A stretch of DNA of 62,865 nt, from NCBI RefSeq assembly GCF_012911935.1, contig NZ_JAAXLA010000037.1, positions 1-62,865 of the forward strand, given 5' to 3'. Within the stretch, counting starts at the first letter, position 1. Each line of letters opens with the position of its first letter. This DNA comes from Pseudonocardia acidicola. GTDB taxonomy: Bacteria; Actinomycetota; Actinomycetes; Mycobacteriales; Pseudonocardiaceae. Both the position numbers and the translations under genes were made by a program. Below are positions 62,477-62,865 of the stretch, piece after piece. A model generated the notes under the pieces. The model was not told the DNA's origin. It did not search any database and worked only from the letters and a program-made list of their open reading frames with translations.

Positions 62477-62765
62477 TCTCTTCGTCAGCGAGACGCCGGA
62501 CAGAACGGGCCCTGGAGCCCGGTCAACAGGCCCGCTGGCCGCCCCCCGCAGTACCCCCCGGGAACCGGCAGGTTTCGGTGGGTGTACGGTGGGGAAACAA
62601 CGGAAACACAGCCCCGGCTCGGTCCGCGAGGATCGTTATGGTGTGCGGGTGTCTTTTGAGAACTCAACAGTGTGTCGAGCTTGTTTATGAATTGGTTTTT
62701 GTGCCAGTTTGTTGTGCGCGTGCTGCTGCGGTCCCGTCCGTGGTGGTGCGTGTTGTTGGAGCCAG

Positions 62766-62865
62766 TTTTTGTTGGAGAGTTTGATCCTGGCTCAGGACGA
62801 ACGCTGGCGGCGTGCTTAACACATGCAAGTCGAGCGGTAAGGCCTCTTCGGGGGTACACGAGCGG
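62766..62865 (+). rRNA. rrs: 16S ribosomal RNA, 5' end (cut by window edge)
   Basis: GAGAGTTTGATCCTGGCTCA and GGACGAACGCTGGCGGCGTG, then CTTAACACATGCAAGTCGAG are the universal 16S start. The following GCGGTAAGGCCTCTTCGG variable part fits Pseudonocardiaceae. The exact 5' end is set by analogy. Confidence 0.97.

Overview
The window is very GC-rich, dense, mostly leaderless-spaced actinobacterial DNA with frequent GTG starts and ATGA/GTGA overlaps. The last 100 bases are the 5' end of a 16S rRNA gene whose first variable region (GTAAGGCCTCTTCGGGGGTA, then CACGAGCGG) fits Pseudonocardia or a near relative. No integrase, transposase, tRNA or CRISPR array was seen.

Layout. (1) 1-11008: aromatic catabolism. 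The end of a benzoylformate decarboxylase gene, an MHS-family aromatic-acid/H+ symporter, a two-component system, then a nine-gene operon: ferredoxin reductase, GalB-type hydratase, GalC/LigK-type aldolase, VanA-like Rieske oxygenase, alpha/beta hydrolase, muconolactone-isomerase-like protein, a 58-residue Cys/His protein, LigA and LigB. (2) 11009-11700: remains of three broken genes. (3) 11714-17854: flavin monooxygenase plus hydrolase with an AraC regulator, hydrolase plus VOC protein, amidohydrolase. (4) 18064-24231: an IclR regulator and a second ring-cleavage operon that joins a CoA-transferase and a citryl-CoA-lyase-like protein to a split gallate-type dioxygenase, an MDR reductase and a MetE-like methyltransferase. 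(5) 24427-27966: an unknown Cys protein, an Lsr2-like protein, a repeat-bearing membrane protein and a second MHS symporter. (6) 28140-35238: a partner-switching stress module with a complete RsbR-RsbS-RsbT stressosome core, two PP2C phosphatases and a hybrid kinase. (7) 35400-41019: a third aromatic unit with LigB-type dioxygenase, FadR regulator, ACMSD-like hydrolase, Rieske alpha and beta subunits and SDR. (8) 41045-53572: dienelactone hydrolase, MarR with an azoreductase, flavohaemoglobin with a SufR-like regulator, universal stress protein, TDT transporter, acyl-CoA dehydrogenase, a GAF-LytTR regulator, DJ-1/TetR pair, and a second SufR-like regulator. (9) 53927-57436: two very small peptide genes leading into two Baeyer-Villiger-type monooxygenases. 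(10) 57522-62440: a lower-GC secreted GH43 glycosidase, then about 4 kb of decayed sequence including a ruined copy of the monooxygenase. (11) rrn promoter and 16S start.

How it works together. The three catabolic units each carry their own regulator or sit beside a transporter. Unit 1 fits O-demethylation or hydroxylation of an aromatic acid followed by 4,5-type cleavage and the GalB/GalC steps to pyruvate and oxaloacetate. Unit 2 looks like a CoA-dependent variant of the same kind of lower pathway, which is the most likely novel biochemistry here. The second candidate novelty is the peptide/monooxygenase operon with its repeated GDYGYD motif. All functional names rest on reading protein motifs by eye; no database search was possible.
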